Positions 13,507-26,800 of a stretch of DNA of 64,000 bases are shown in pieces (the first letter of the stretch is position 1; each line of letters opens with the position of its first letter). Below the pieces are notes generated by a model, which was given only the letters and a program-made list of their open reading frames with translations, had not been told where the DNA came from and searched no databases. The translations under genes and the position numbers were made by a program. The stretch is from Puffinus mauretanicus (lineage: Eukaryota > Chordata > Aves > Procellariiformes > Procellariidae), in assembly GCA_023333565.1 (NCBI GenBank), contig JAJKFH010002273.1, positions 248,001 to 312,000 on the forward strand, read 5' to 3'.

Positions 13507-14819
13507 TTCTTGAGCTGAATGTTGAATTTATTAGAAGTGTAATGATCAATAATAAACAAACTTTGCTTTACCAAGGCATCTCCAGGTTTTGATTTCCTGT
13601 AAGTTAACCCAGCCCAATTATTTCAGTGGATTTTTTTATCAGATCTCCAAATTTGCTTGCATATTTTATGGCACAGTTTGCTCTGATTGCAGGTTACAGA
13701 GTTTAAAAGGTCTTTGCATTCCACATGATTCCATATGCTGATGCTGCTGAGTTATATGAAACCCTCCATTTCTGGCAGTGGGAGTACTGTATCTTCACTG
13801 CGCGTGCTGCCTCCAAGTGGGAAGCCTTGGTTTAGGTCCAGTAAAACCAAAGGAAAGAGTGGTAGTAATTTTCCGGAGACTCAGGTCAGAACCTGTGAGA
13901 CCAGCAAATCTGTTTGCCTCCAGAGTGCTCAGAAAGCCCTGTCATAGAGACTGGTTGGAGTTTAATTTATTTCCATTCAAAGCTTTAACAAATCAAGTCT
14001 GAAAGGCAGAAACTGCTTCCCGTTCAAAGAAGTACTAAAATGATCAACTTCAGTCAGATAATCTAGCACTAGATCAAAACCCCTCAAGGAAATATTTACA
14101 TTTTGCCAGTTTACTCAGAGGAACGGCTCTAGGGATCTGGAGATATCCTCTGCATATATATTTTTAATTTTTTTTTAACTGAAGGAAACACTGATGCCAG
14201 AGCTGAAGCTAGTGATTTAATCATAGGATTGCTAGAGGCTGCAGTACCCTATCTGCTCAGAAATCAATATCTATGCACTCAGTTATATTAGAGAAATGTT
14301 TACTTCTTCACCTGACCAAGATATTAATTTGTATATGCTGTATTGTCTGATTTTTTTTTTAAGTTAATGATTTGTGGGGTGAGTAGACTAATTTATTTTG
14401 AAATCCTTTCATGCTGCACAATTTTCCTGTTATTGACTGATTATTCTCTGTGTATCTATAGCACCATTCACATGCATCAAGTTGCTCTACAAAGAATTTG
14501 AAATGCTCTGAATGTAGGAAGCGATGCACTACTTTGCTAAAACACAGCCATCAGCAGGGCAGTGTGTAGTAGCAACCTTTGCATTGCTGGTGCTTCCGAT
14601 TTCAGCTCAAGAGGTGAATAGGAGAATTCAGCTGGTGCGTCAGGGGAATTTAAGTAGATGAAATGCAATTACCCACGTTGGAATATGATCAGGATACCGG
14701 TGTTAAACCCCAGCCTGCTGAAAAGTGCAGTGGGATTTTTAATGACCACAAGTCAGATAATGTTTTCTTTCTCATCCTGAGGACAAAACCTCTATTAGCA
14801 CAGTGCCTCCTGCCACTTG

Positions 14820-15060
14820 CTGCCACGTTAGTTTAATACAGACCCGTAGGGAAGAGTGTCACCTCCGGCGGCGAGTCGCCGTCGCCACGTCTGCTGCCTG
14901 CTCAGAGGAGGGTGAAGCAGAGGCAAGAGGGAGGCGCAGAGATTTGCTGGCTGTCATGGGGAAGTCTGTGGCAGGACACGGGGCTGGGTGGGATGGTGGG
15001 GGCTGCTGCGGTGCGACTTCCTTAATGGCTGAACATATTTCCTGGCGGGAGCGTGCTACA
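14820..15060. other. GC- and CpG-rich patch
   Basis: The sequence changes abruptly to GC-rich with repeated CGGCGGCG-like runs around 14865-14890. It lies inside strongly AT-rich DNA. A promoter or exon cannot be shown. A 124-codon frame spans it on the plus strand but has low complexity and no recognised domain. Confidence 0.4.
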
Positions 15061-18000
15061 GCATCCAGCTGTCCCCAGAGGTCTCACATCCACAGACTGA
15101 CCAGCCTCCACTTCATTTGCCTAATGAGAACTGACGAGATCACGGCTCGAGGTGGTTGGCTACAAAAAGCACATTAAACATGTCAGTGCAGGTGATTCTC
15201 CCACTATACAAATTGACAGTGTAAGATTAGCTGGTATTGCGTTGGAAATCTATTAACATTTGAAGCAGTTTGCTTGAATTAGAAGTCTTGATAGAATTAC
15301 AATTACTTTCCTTCTCCTCTGTGAGCTTTGCGCTATCTTTGGGTACCTTGTAATGAGAAGACTTATAAACCAAGGAAGATGTTTTTCAAAATCTTATGTG
15401 GAGCGTATTCCTCTTTTAGGTTTACTTGCCTGTATGGGCAAGGGAGAAGAAGCAAATGGAGGGAGGAAAGATAAGCAGAAATCCACTGACTTTTCAAGTT
15501 TGACAGCATATGCTGAAGCAGAGAAGTGGGTAAGTGGGGAGACACAAAGGTCATGGCCTTGGGAACTGATGTGCATTGGCAATGTTCAGAATTGCACAGG
15601 ACAGGGGTAAGAGTATTTTGTTTCCTATACATTCAGTGCAGGTTGATGCAGGTAGAATAACAAGAGAAGATATCATCTCAATCGGGGAGCTGGATGCATG
15701 TAACCTTTTCTGATTGGGATTTGGTGTCCTGAGTGCAAGCTGGCAGTCAGGAATGAACAACGTGTGCTAGTGCAACAGGTTGAGGATATGCAACTTTTTC
15801 TTCATAACTGCATCTAAAAAGTTAGGAATCTGCAGTCTGCCTCACCCCACTGGTGAATGACTCCTAGACAGCCTTATAATAGCAAAGTAAAGAGTTACTA
15901 CTACTGGTTTTAGCATGATGTGTGTGGAGTGGTACCAGAATTAGCGCAGCATCAGAGGAGGTGAAGGCAGAAAACCAGGGGGCGGACAAGTGAAGCCACC
16001 TGGATGGTGAGTTTAGGACAGAAACCTGGGAGACAGCTGAAGGGAGTATGGGTTGGCTGGACCTGCTGAGCAGCCACAGAAAGTCAAAATGGAAGGGAGA
16101 AAATAGTGACTAACATCACCTGGGGAAAAAGTGAGTGGTCTATCAAGGAAGTAACTCTTGGGCCTTTCAGCCCAAGGAGAGAAGGATGACGTAAATCTAC
16201 ACACTGATCTGTAGATTAAGTGTGAGCAGGGAGGAAATCAGAAGGAACTGAGAACTGGTCTCAGGAGTTTGACCTAGAAACAGCGAAGTAAAATGCAGAT
16301 TATGGAAAAATCTTGCCTGCTGTATGGAAGCAGATGTGTCATTGTGTATTTTTCCCCAGATCAGAGGTTGCTTTAAACTGACGAGGTCAGAAAAGACCAT
16401 CCCATGTGAACTGCAAGAAAAAGGAGCAGCATTAAGTGATTATGCATTATTTATAAAAATAGCCTTTGTTTCTCATACTGTATTTCAGGACTCATATAGG
16501 AACTCAGAAACATCTTAGATTTCATTTTCATCAGTCCTACTATTTATTTTTTAACTTCAGAATGTTTTAGCTCAAACTGTAATGTTATTCTTTTCAGAAC
16601 TTGATCTGTGTGTGCCTCAAATAATTCATCTTCAGGCTTAGTTTAAGTCTTGATCCTTTCACCAGTACAGTACCTATGTACTCAAGTGAGTCCCTCTTTT
16701 GAATAAGCTGTGTATGACTTCTGCTGGTGGAATATTCCAAAATATTCAAAATTATTTTTGTCTTGTATGTCTTGATCTTCATCTATGAACATTAAAATAT
16801 CACTTAACATTATGTACTCACCATAATGTATTTTAATCCTTCCCCTGGCATAGCCATCTTCAAGTCATGCCACCAAAAAAATCAGCCTTTTATCTAAATA
16901 TAAAAAATCATCAGTGGACCCACTCCCATTAGGACTCTTTGTAGCCTCTGGTCTGTTTGTGGATCTTATTTCTGGCAGACAGCGTGACATTTCATCTGAT
17001 CTTCACCCTCTTCTCCAGCAATGTCTAGGTTGCCTGTATTTCTTATTCTTTTAGCTCCTTCAGGTAACACTCACTGCATAAAAGCTTCTAACAGGTACTC
17101 ATTCGAGGGTGTCCAATATATATGTCACATCTGAATCCAGTTATTTTTGTTCATAATTCTTTTATCTTAGTAACAGTTCATCTGCTGATAATGTCTACAG
17201 TTTTAAAGCTTTTGCAGTTCATTGCTTAAGGGCTATATTTCCTTTAGTTGGTGAAGAAGAAAAAGCATCTATGAGATCAAGATATGGGATTAGCATTTAC
17301 TGAATATAGCACAGGTATGACAAAGGAGAATTTTTAAATTTTGGAAGCTCAAATGTATCCTGATTGTGAGGGGGAAAAAATCTAATTACCATTGTCAATA
17401 ACGTATACAAAGTGCTCAGGGAACTAATATTTACTAATCACTAAAAATTTGGTTTTCTAAAGATGAGATCCATCAATAACTTGATATTATTAAAAATATA
17501 GATGGTAATCCAGTCCTGAAAACACTTCATTTAATTAAAAGCAATAATTCTGTTACATTATATGTAGTTATTAAATTTATGTTGATCTTTTAATATACTT
17601 TTTCATCTATATAAGGAATAAAAAGATTTTATGTTAATTTATGCAATCTACCATTAGACATATAAAATAAACCCTGTATTCCACAAGGGTTATATTGCCA
17701 AATATCCTGTAATGTGTTTTATGGTACCTTCTAAAAAAAAAAATTAAAAACAGTTCATGAAACAGGAGCAGTTCAGAGAGTGACACTTCCTAAAATCTGT
17801 AATGCTAAGTCTACTGTTAACTCCAACAATCCAGAACTTTTGAGGAAGAATGGGAAGGAATTATGTTTAAGTTTATAACAAAATCCAGAGCAGAGAGGAA
17901 AAGTCAGATATCACATTTCTAAGTAAGGAACTCAGGTGAACAAGGCAATATTTGTACTACATAAGTAAAATGGAGTTAACAACCACCTTCTATGCACAGG

Positions 18001-18141
18001 TCTGGGGAGATAGATGTCTCAAAATTTGGATCAAAGGAAATATTCCTCCTTCATTTTAATCATGAATGAGCTTGGAAACTAGCTGTATTTATTTAAACAA
18101 ATGTTCCTTACAATATCTCTTTTTTAGTATAAAACTGATAT

Positions 18142-18206
18142 GGGTTTGATTTTTTAGGGTTTGTTTTGGGTTTTTTTTTATTTGTTTTGGGTTGGGTTTT
18201 TTTTTT
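18142..18206. repeat. T/G-rich simple repeat
   Basis: Interspersed GGGTTT, TTTTGGG and long T runs make a low-complexity T/G tract of about 65 bases. It is not a telomeric array, because the unit is irregular. Confidence 0.75.
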
Positions 18207-19614
18207 AGAAATTAGTTCAGTTGTTTCATTATTGTAAGCAAAAATGTCTTAATAATATTGGATAAACCAAAATAAGTAGCATACAGAGACACCTCTATTT
18301 CCACTAGAGGTTATAAATAGATGGAATGCTTCCAAGCATGGATGAATGGAACAAATAATTTATCGACTAGATCAATATCACTTGCTGTATCTAAAAACAG
18401 AAACATGTGAAGGAAGAGCAATATTTTCGGGCAATATTCTTTTTTCTTTTTTTTTTTCCTCTTTTTCCTAAGCTTGCCTATAGTACACCTTGCATTCCTA
18501 TAATACTGCTGTATACCAAAAAGATCCTCTACTTATTTACCTGACCAACTGGCAGGCAATTTGCAAGCCGTTTTCTATCTATGACTTATCTTCAACCCCG
18601 CAAAAGACAGATCTCCCAGGACATGGTATGGCATATAAACTCTGCTTTATGCAGCTATACTCCCATAGACTGGAAGATACACCAATATCCTGGTGAACTC
18701 ACCTGCAATAATTGGATAATTCTGACAAAAATAGAAGAACCAGGCTGAGGAAAATCAGTGGTCAGGTGACTCTTTGGGGGCGGGTTGTGTGCGTGTGATC
18801 AGTGCTCTATTACACTTTTTTCTCTCTCTTTTGAACTATTTTATAACAGAATGGCTGAATTAGTCCACAGCATTTTACAACGCCTTTCACTTTCCTCCTT
18901 GATCAGTCAAAACTGTTCTGCTGGCCAGTCTTCATTTATGATAGATAGTCAGAAGGGAAAAGGACCTTATTTGAATTAATGAGGATGCCAAAGACCAAGC
19001 AACACAGAGGCAGCAGAAAAGGAATTTATTCAGTTCCACCCATTGTACTTGCAGTGTGAAAGCAGGTGTCTGTTGTTCTAGGATATTCAGACCTTCTCAG
19101 TGCAGCTCTTTGGTCAAATGCCAGGCTATACTTGAGGAATATGTGGCTCAAATTTTAACTTTCACTGCAATCTGTGATGCTGGCCACAGAGAAAATTAAT
19201 TTATTAGTTCCCTCCTGGACAGCATGAAGACATCTTGACTTTCTTGCCCTGGGAGTGGAATACTTTTCACTGCATATCGCAGTGAGTGATTCCATCTCCC
19301 TCAACAATAACACGAGCTAAGGAGGACTTGTGTTATAAGCATTTAAGCCAACTTCTTCCCATAAGAGGTTTGGGCTGAAGAAACAAAAATTATTTTTTCT
19401 TTTTCCCCACCCTGAAGTCTTGAAAAAGGTGTCAGAAATTCAGACACCTCTCAGATTGCTCAGGAACTACCTTATATCTAAAGATCAGGAAGGAGTGAGA
19501 AAATCATGACCAAAACTGACAGAGAAGGCACCTTATTATATAAAAAGTGCTTTCTTATTCCTGGAGACTGTAACGGTATACATACAGTTTTATATAGGGA
19601 GAGGGCATGTACAA

Positions 19615-19710
19615 CATAAGTACTTACATATATAAATACACACTATATAAAAAATCATTTACATATATAGATAAGCTGTATGATATGTTATATACGTATG
19701 TATATATTAA
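19615..19710. repeat. TA/CATA-rich low-complexity run
   Basis: Imperfect ATATA, TACATATA and GTATGTATA units make a TA-rich stretch of about 95 bases. It would be prone to length change. No gene signal is associated with it. Confidence 0.65.
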
Positions 19711-22444
19711 GAAATAAAGGCTATGTGCTATCAAATTGATATTTTATTTCTTGTGGTACTTACTATTTATGCCAAAGTGACACTCAAAATGTGTTACACA
19801 ATGTCTAAACACAGACAAGGGGTCAAATTCCTTTTCTGACAATTGCATGTTCTTGACTGAGCCACATCTTCAAACTAATCTATGCCTAGAGCTAGGGAAA
19901 TTCTCTTATCTGTTCATGTCAGTGGCAAAACTTGCACTTCAGTGGGATCAGGTTTTGATCCTGTTGACCAGAGTAGCAAACATGAAAAGAAATGAAATGA
20001 GTAAACAGTAAGCAACGCGTAGACCATTGTGGATTTCAACATGCATGATCCTTTGGCTTAAAAAAGGCATAAGCTTCTCCATTGCAATGAACATTAGGTC
20101 TGCAGTCTGGAGACTTGGACAAATGGGTGATATGGTCATTCTTGCCTGTCATCCTCTTGAAATACTATGAAGTGCTTTTTTTCTCTCAACCTTTATATAA
20201 CCTTATTTTCTACTTCTATGTGTTCAGGCTGAAATTTTCCATCCTGGCTGGAGCTGAATGCACATGCAACAGGTACACCAAAATGTGATGTGGTACATGC
20301 CTTCTGCCTGGTGAGACTAAGGCAGGAGCTGTAGCACATTATTCACTCCTCTCTCCTCATGCTATACAAATGTAACCTTACAGCATGTCATCTTCAGGCT
20401 GAGGGTTTTGGAAGTAAGGAAACATAGAGATTTCAGCCTTTTTGAGCATGAGGTTGGAGACAAATGTCATATTCTTTTTCTCACTTTAAGACTTAAGCAA
20501 GTGAATAACCTCCATGCTTTGAAACATGAGATCCACCTTTGCTGGAGAGGAGAATTTGATGGTTTATACCTGATGTGTTTGTTGACTCTTTGGAAAATCA
20601 GGTTGACTTCTAAATAGCTGGAAAACCATCTGCAAAATAGTTGCAATGAACAAAATTTAGCAAAATTAATGAGACACTGCAGCTCTGTTTCCAGATTTTG
20701 AAGCCATAGTTAGGTGAAGAGCTACTACCTTGCTTTTATAATTTTTCTCTGCAATTCCAGCTCTGAGTTGTTGACAGGTGTCCAATGAGAGCAGGACATC
20801 AAAGCAAGGAAGAAAATTGTCCTTCCTGTGTTCTAAATGCCTCCCTTAACTTTATACAGTACTGACAGCTCCAAGGAGAGATGCTGGCTGGTCTGAATGC
20901 CGAAGGCGTAACAGCTGAAGCGGAGACAGAGGACCAAGATTTTGGGAAACTGACTAGAGAGAAAGGCAAAACTTGCGGGTGTGAGGAAGACTACAGACTA
21001 CAGGCAGGAAGACTGATGCTACCAGCAGGCAAGGGAAATTATGGGGACACCAACAGCAGGTGAGGAGGCAGAGGAATGGGAAATTGCATTTGACTTGTAC
21101 TTCAGGCGATAAACGGATATGGCATGATGGGAGACCTGGGTTTAGGTGAACAAAATAACTGTGCTCAGGAGCCACTTGACAATTGTTTTTGCCCTCCTCC
21201 ATCTTTTCTTTGTTCCACAAATGATTGTGTTTTTGTTTGCATCCCATCACTTGCCCTCCCTCTTTCAGAGATTAAAATGTGGATTTTTTTTGTTCTGGGA
21301 ATAAGCTATTTTTTGAAGGGAAGGTTATATAGAGAGAGGATTATGTATTCCCGTGTAGTTTATGTGGATAATTTGGAACATGGATTGTGAAAAGGTTTGT
21401 ATTTTGCAGGACTTGCATTCTGAAGCAATTGAATGGTGCCAGGGAGAAAGCACTTCTCTTTCTCCCTCTCTCAACAGAGTCCTTGTGTGATGCTAATCAG
21501 AGCAGATTTAGAGAGTGCATAGTAAATAAAGCCTGAACAAAGGGACATATCCCGAGGAGAAGTAAAGAAAGTATTGACTAGTTGTTATGAAAAGTAAAGT
21601 GTCTATTGTGTACTTTGAATGGCACGAGTATTGTAAGGAAAAGGAAAATCATAGGATTAAAGCCAGCCTGTAAGCATAGGCATAACATGCCAATTTAAAG
21701 TTTGGACAACTGCAAATGGTGTTTTCCAAGGGTTTTTTTGAAAGCTTGATTTTGAAACATTAATATTCTCTAAAAAGGGGATTTTTGTTTTCACTCTGTA
21801 TAATTGTGTCTATGCTGATTCGTAAGTACACCTTTCTGATGATAACAGCTCACCTTCCGGATCTTTGAAGAAAACTCTCTTGGCAAAGAGACCTAAGGTT
21901 AATGCCTGGTATGAAGCTGTTATTCCCAGTTTCACAGTACACAAAAAATTACTGACCTGCCTGAATAAAAAAATTAGTATTTTACCACTGGTTGATTTGC
22001 TGGCAGGATAGATCTCTTTTAGCTTGAGAATTTTCTGCTTAAGTAATCTTAGAGCAATTTATTTTGTTTCTAGCTAAGCCTTAACAGTAAATTTCTAGGA
22101 TAAAATACATGTGCAGAGAAACTAAACATTTGAAATGTCATGGTGGATCAAAGATGGCTATATTTCCTAAATTACAGGAGGTCAGGAATTATCTAGCAAA
22201 GTTGCAAGCAGTGAGAGAGAGATACTGAAAAAAGTTTAGTTATATATGTTGAAATACTATGTCAATGAAAATTACACAATGAACTTCTTTACTACAAGCA
22301 ATCCAGCTTCATTCCCAGCTGGTGCGTAATTACAATAAAAATGTTTATATGTTATTTGGTTAAATATATTAACAAAGAACATGATTATTTTTTCCTGAAA
22401 TTATAAGACGATACAGAAGGAACAAATGCCCTGGGGTAGGCATC

Positions 22445-23710
22445 GTAATGACAAAGGATATGGAAAGACTCCATGCCGTCTTTGGCTCAGTCTTTAATGG
22501 GGCAAGGTTGGCTTTTAAGCCCCAACATATCCTGTGTCCAGTGTCAGAATCTCTGGGAATGAACACGACTAATGGTCGAGGAAGATCAGGCAAGGGACCG
22601 CTTAAGCAAATAGGAGAAGCACAAGCCTATGGGAATAGATATGCTCAAGGATGCTGAGGGAACAGTCTGAAGTCATTGCAACGCTGCTTTCTCTCATCTT
22701 CAAGAGGTTGTGGCCATTCGAGGATGTCCATGGTGACTAGAAAATGGCAAATCAATCTACATTCATTAAAGGCAAGGAGAAGGATTCAGAGAACTATAGG
22801 CCAGTCAGTCCACATTTGGCCCTGAAGAAGGTTATGGAGCAAATTCTACTGATTTGCCATTTATAGGGACACAAAAAAACATGGTGACTGGTAACAGCTA
22901 CTTTGCATTCAGTAATGGAAAATTGTGTCTGACCAACCTCTGATTGCCTCCGAGGACGAGATGACTGGCTTGGTTTATGAGGGGAGAGCAGAGGATATTG
23001 TTTACTCTGACTGTAACAGAGCCTTGGACATAGTCTCTCATAGTAGTATTTCTGCAGCCAAAGTGGTAAAAATAGGCTGGACAGCTGGAAATCTTGCTAG
23101 GCTGCCAAAAGATTATGATCAGTGGCGTGAAGTCCAACTGGCAGGTGATTACTAGTGGCATTCCTCAGCAGCTGATACAGGGGCAAATACTGATTAATGT
23201 CTCTATTAATGAGCTGAGTGGTGGGAACGATGATAAATCCTCATCAAGTTTGCAGATGACACCACATCACGGGGGACCGATCAATACATTGGAGGGCAGG
23301 ACTGTCATTCAGAGAGATTTCAGTAACCTAGAGAAATGGGCTGACAGAAATGTCATGGAGCTCAATCGTGGCAGACTGAAGAACATAAGGCTAGGGGGAG
23401 ATCTAAATGTCACTTTCAACTTCTTAAAAGGAATTTATAGAGAAGATGGAGCTAGACTTTTGTCAGAGGTTCACAGCAAAAGGGCAAGAGGTAATGAACA
23501 GAGGCTGCAGCAAGGGAAATTGTAATTAGATCTAAGAAAAAAAATTCTTCACCATGAGGATGGTTAAACACTGGTCCGGGTTGCCCAGAGAGTTTTGGGT
23601 TCTCCATTTCCAGAGACAGCTAAATTTAAATTATCCCTGCATTGAGATGGGAATTGGATACAGATGACTCCCAAAGCCTTTTCAATCTGACGTATTTAAT
23701 GATATTGTGA
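22445..23710 (+). mobile_element. Degraded CR1 LINE (ORF2 and 3' tail), sense
   Basis: Sense-strand remnants of CR1 ORF2 occur in family order. At about 22795-22845 a GENYRPVS-like region leads into the MEQIL-like motif. At about 22920-23040 remnants of the palm region appear, with the AFD catalytic site degraded. At 23250-23262 TTTGCAGATGACACC encodes FADDT. Then the sequence jumps, near 23410-23420, from just after the FADDT-downstream region to the segment preceding the YLKG-like motif, so roughly 100 or more codons are missing. The C-terminal region with HW..LPRE-like remnants and the 3' UTR follow to about 23710. Multiple stops and frameshifts show it is long dead. The 143-codon frame at 23094-23525 is a lucky open run within it. 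Confidence 0.85.
23094..23525 (+). pseudogene. CR1 reverse-transcriptase remnant frame
   Basis: A 143-codon frame within the decayed CR1. It starts inside the palm region, passes a TSGIPQ stretch (family: SGVPQG) and ends with SKRARGNEQRLQQGK (family: [10 protein letters not shown]). The residues around the FADD site, which is partly out of frame, are not a functional active site. A deletion joins position 136-140 of the usual spacing directly to the C-terminal block. It cannot encode an active enzyme. The start methionine is incidental. Confidence 0.75.
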
Positions 23711-23721
23711 AGAAGAAACTG

Positions 23722-23805
23722 GTGATCACAGAATTCTAGGACCCAAGTTTATAATGTTAGAAAAGGCCTGTTAGATGGTCAAGTCTATCATTGCCCAACA
23801 AGAAA
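23722..23805 (-). mobile_element. Possible CR1 3' tail facing the preceding copy
   Basis: The run TTATAATGTTAGAAAAGGCC then GATGGTCAAGTCTATC resembles the antisense 3' end of a CR1-Y-like element, normally TAGGTTGGAAAAGACCT then ATCATCAAGTCCAACC. If real, it lies tail-to-tail with the sense CR1 that ends a dozen bases earlier. The match is short and diverged, so the call is tentative. Confidence 0.4.
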
Positions 23806-26800
23806 ATGAGATTATTGCTTGACAAGTACATAGAGGAGGTCTTAGACAGACTTTCCTGTTTGTGTGAATATAGGCCCGGGGCTACCACAGTTACTGTCCT
23901 CCACAAAGCATTGTAGACAGTCTTTTGATCTTTGAAAGACAAATTGTAGCAAAGCAGCACATCACACACATAGCTTAGCTATATTTGCAGCATAACTGAG
24001 AATATCCTACAGCTTATCCTATTTTATGTCCTGCTCATAAGATAGAATCTGGACCGTTGGAAGGACTTGGGTAGGAAGTATTAGTAACTCATTTACTGGC
24101 TGAAAAGTGCACAAGTTTTTGAGTGACTTCTGCCCTAGAAACTTCTCAAATCTTCTGTCTTGAAATATTATCAAATGTTTTCAAATATTTTCTTTCAAGG
24201 GTTGCAGTTATCCCTAAAGATATATTGGAGGAATTCTTGTTCCATGTAGTAGTTAACCAATACGTAGTCATAATGACTTAGATCAGAGGTAGCTAATTTC
24301 TTACATTTGACTAAGTTTATTTTAATTTTGACTATTACATGCACGGTAATCTTCTGAACAGCTTAATGCTGATCTCCTGTGTGCTATTCATATCATTAAT
24401 ACAGAAGGTTTTGTTGTCATAGACAGTTATAGGAAAGTCAAGAGTTTTAAAACCTATTTGAGGTGTTAGTAAAACTATGATCATCTTAAAGAAAGAGGAA
24501 AGACTTCAATCATTTCAAAGAATTTAGGATGTGTTTGTGAGTATACTGATAATTTTGTTTCATGCTGTGACATACTCCCTGAGGATCATCGTGATTTTGG
24601 TATGTTTCCCAGTACCTTACTGCATGTGAGAGCGCTTATGATTATCACAGTTACCAAATTTCTTCCTCTTTTAACTCTTGCGATACTAGTTCTCAAACCA
24701 ATGCATGTAGCTGAAATGTATATGTAGATACTTGGGAGAATGTTCTGGCAGATAAGCACATCTTCAGGACCCCAAATATCTTAGGATAGATTCACCTCAT
24801 CCCATGCTAGGGATTGACTTGTGGTTTGGCATCTTGTTTACTTTGCTATCATTCTTACTTTCTGTATTCTGTAATTCTGTAATCCTACGGACATGCAAAT
24901 GTCAGTTTGACAGACCAAATGTTATCTCTTGCACTTAATCTGGTTAATCAGCTCCTGGACTCTCTGAAGGATGAAACTCCTCTGCCCATTAATGGTAGCG
25001 TGCACTTGGCAGTATGCAACTGCTTTTATATAAGTCTGTATGTTGACAAACACACACAATACTATTGTCCACTTGGGGTGAACACATGTAGCTTTTTACA
25101 GGCTCTGAAGCAAAAACAGACAGGAAGCTAATAGATAATTTTGCAGTAATGAGTATTTATGGTGACTTGTCCCTCAGCATCACTTTAAAGTATGCTATAA
25201 GACATGAATATCAAGGTGCACTTGCAAAATAAGTTAATTTAAAAGACATTATATTAATAAAATTTTCTTGTTTATGCCAATACTATAGTATTATAGGTCA
25301 ATATTGCATAAAAACATTGGCTGTCCATACACTAATTTGCACTATAAAATTAAGTTAGAGTTAAATATATTCTTTTTAATTTCTTTCCTTCAAGAAATAG
25401 AAAACTATTTCTTTTAATAGTTTTCCAGAAAATTCAGCACATGGTGCAAAAATCTGTGTCCATTTTCTTGCTGACAATATGGCCATAAGCCTGAGGAGTT
25501 CGCAAATGACTTTTTTTTCTAATTTGTTTCTGCCATGTCTGGCTTTGATTATACTCACTTTGCATAGATGGAAACCATTGCTCTAAACTTTTTGCAGGGT
25601 TTTTTAAGAAGGGATGTTTTAACTGTGATAATCACAAAAATTACTAAAGAAGGAGGGTTTATGTTCAAAGTTTCTTTTTAAAAGTCAATCATGACTGCAG
25701 AAAACTTAATTGATTGTTCAGTCTATACATGTTATATGGGCATTGAAAAGAGAATCTTAATTTTCTAACATTTTGTTAGAAACATCGAGATCTATTATTT
25801 CTGAGATGGATGCAGGACACTACATGGTTCAGGAAACTGGTAATGCAACACCGAGCCTATTATTACACAATTCACGGCCTCAGATTCAGACATTGTGATG
25901 ACTGAAAGTCATTACCATCTGACAACTGTTCCATAAATTTATGTCAAGGGGAATGATGATTCCAGTCCAGTTTGTTAAGGGCATCTGTCTGCTTAATAAA
26001 ATCATTTCTGGTATTGGTTTAGATTTCAAAGACTAAACAGGAATAGAAAACAACCATTCAAGAAAAGACTCAAGAGTGCAGTGGGGTTGTGCAAATAAAT
26101 ACTCACTGCCCTCGTGCCTCCTGGGAGCTTTCTGTAGTCCTTAATTGATTCACAGACCTCGGCCGCTCTTGAACGCTAAACAAACTAAAGACAGTTTGCT
26201 TAGCTGTTTTCCTTGAGATACCCCATGATATTTTCTCACAAATATAAAGATGTTGCATTCAATCACTGATGCCGTGTGTGGGGTTGGAACGGGGATCAGT
26301 CTCTCCCAAAAGCAATAATTTTCTGATCTAGAACTTAAACGTTTTCTGAATCTCATGAGAAAGTTTTTCAATTCCACATTTCCACTGCTGCAGTTTAATG
26401 CTTATAGGATTACATCTTCAGCATGAGACAGCGATTAGTTCTCTGTTTCAAGGGAAAACAGGACATCTGACAAGCTGTCAAGCCTTATCTTTTAGTACAT
26501 ATCTTGTGTTCTTTTGTTCTCTGAATAAGCAGCAAAAATGTGATGATAGTATAGATGTGAACATAAAAATAACTAGTTTAAGTCTCTTTCATGCAACTAT
26601 GTTAAAAATAGGTATGAAATTCAGGAATTTAGGTCAGATAACTTTAATTCCATACCTGGAAAATTATCTTGTTCATATTAGTGGAAAATGAAACAAAACA
26701 AAAAAATATGTTTTTGTTTTTGCTATCAATCATAGTGTACGTGAATGTATGGGTATTTCATAAAGAAAATTTATTTTTGCAAATAACGTGAAGATTTTTT

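Larger units (their letters stand above)
12274..22444. other. Long gene-free stretch
   Basis: About 10 kb without a supportable gene. Contents seen are a mildly GC-rich patch near 12820-12960, a 20-base-period duplication at 13472-13506, a GC-rich patch at 14820-15060, a TTTTG/GGGTTT-type run at 18142-18206 and a TA-rich run at 19615-19710. Open frames such as 14803-15177 (124 codons) follow the GC-rich patch and show no known domain. A purine-rich stretch at about 15950-16300 looks repeat-like but could not be assigned. Confidence 0.55.

Noticed and set aside
14803..15177. 124-codon plus-strand frame
   Set aside because: Its length is explained by stop-poor CpG-rich sequence. No domain and no gene context.
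15950..16310. Purine-rich stretch resembling an old interspersed repeat
   Set aside because: No motif could be tied to a known family on either strand.
18142..18206. Telomere-like repeat
   Set aside because: Units are irregular TTTTGGG/GGGTTT runs, not tandem TTAGGG.
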